In this document: positions 9,390-9,729 of the stretch, in pieces | Layout of the letters: each line of letters opens with the position of its first letter | Numbering within the stretch: the stretch's first letter is position 1 | Assembly: GCA_021836225.1 (NCBI GenBank) | Contig: JAKBJA010000091.1 | Span: forward strand, 1-9,729 | DNA from: Pseudomonadota bacterium | Lineage (GTDB): Bacteria; Pseudomonadota; Gammaproteobacteria; Burkholderiales; Thiobacillaceae | Direction: 5' to 3' | DNA length: 9,729 nucleotides | Made by a program: the position numbers and the translations under genes | The notes under the pieces: model-generated | Database searches by the model: none | Seen by the model: only the letters and a program-made list of their open reading frames with translations | What the model was told of the DNA's origin: nothing

Positions 9390-9729
9390 ATGCCCTCCCC
9401 TTCACCCCTCCTCCAAGACACGAGCTTCCAGTGCCGTTACGGCTTTCTGACCCTGACCGTGCAAGGCGGAAAGATCAAAAGCCTCGATTGCGCGACCGAC
9501 GGAAACCCCCGCAGGTCCCCGGGTGTCTCTCCGGATCCGGAAGCGCTCTCCCCGCTCGTGGACAGAATTCTCTCTTATCTCGAAGGGAAGCCGTCTGGAG
9601 GTCTCCCTCTGGCTCCCGAAGGAACACCTTTCCAGAAGAAAGTCTGGGAAGCCCTCCGGCGGATTCCCAGGGGGCAGGTGGCAAGCTACGCCGAGGTGGC
9701 GCGCGCCATCGGCCTTCCGTCCGGAGCGC
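9390..9729 (+). CDS. ogt: Methylated-DNA-protein cysteine methyltransferase (partial, N-terminal)
   Basis: The frame from ATG 9390 stays open to the window edge (113 residues); GGAGG lies seven bases upstream. The family repairs O6-alkylguanine by moving the alkyl group to its own cysteine. The first 75 residues match the variable N-terminal domain. GTPFQKKVWEALRRIPRG (78-95) and SYAEVARAIGLP (99-110) are the highly conserved start of the DNA-binding and active-site domain. The catalytic PCHR motif would come about 25 residues later, outside the window, so an alkyltransferase-like protein without the cysteine is not excluded. The gene lies beyond the tRNA and so belongs to the chromosome rather than the island. 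Its codon use (frequent CTC, AGG, AAG) looks different from the island genes. Confidence 0.92.
   Translation, partial: MPSPSPLLQDTSFQCRYGFLTLTVQGGKIKSLDCATDGNPRRSPGVSPDPEALSPLVDRILSYLEGKPSGGLPLAPEGTPFQKKVWEALRRIPRGQVASYAEVARAIGLPSGA

Noticed and set aside
9100..9450. Plus-strand open frame of 116 codons across the tRNA
   Set aside because: It reads through the antisense of tRNA-Asn and the ogt promoter region; a common false gene call at tRNA loci.

Overview
The window shows one end of a chromosomal genomic island in a GC-rich Gram-negative bacterium. The mobile-element proteins (tyrosine integrase, short RadC, IS3 and IS630 transposases) look proteobacterial. The host species cannot be fixed from the sequence. 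The boundary lies at a tRNA-Asn(GTT) gene at 9132-9207, minus strand. To its right is ordinary chromosome: the start of an ogt-type DNA repair methyltransferase gene running off the window at 9729. To its left is the island.

From the tRNA leftwards the island holds three parts. First is a tyrosine integrase gene that is broken: it has a frameshift, apparently a short internal deletion, and Cys where the first catalytic Arg should be. Second is a short radC-type gene on the plus strand, also frameshifted, followed by a good intrinsic terminator. Third is a tight minus-strand operon of five genes (7028 down to 551) in which every neighbouring pair overlaps, four bases at three junctions and eight at the last.

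The operon is the interesting part. In transcription order it encodes: (1) a 224-residue protein with a canonical N6-adenine methyltransferase SAM-binding motif, but with SSAF at the place expected for the catalytic NPPY; (2) an HTH plus ImmA/IrrE metallopeptidase; (3) a DUF4411-like PIN-domain nuclease; (4) a 527-residue Eco57I-like methyltransferase with intact NPPY but a divergent SAM motif, and a C-terminal half of much lower GC; (5) an 863-residue GIY-YIG (T5orf172-like) nuclease fused to an SF2 helicase. I read this as a restriction-modification-type phage-defence operon carrying an embedded peptidase/PIN module that could act as a toxin-antitoxin or abortive-infection arm. The two methyltransferase-like proteins have complementary defects and may work as a pair. 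I do not recognise the whole set as a named system.

The far left end is mobile-element debris. The stop codon of the helicase gene lies in the edge of a structure that looks like an integron attC recombination site (491-556), followed by a C-terminal remnant of an IS3-family transposase and the start of an IS630-family transposase gene cut by the window edge. The defence operon therefore sits between integron/IS debris and an integrase that can probably no longer excise it, so the island looks fixed while the defence genes remain open.
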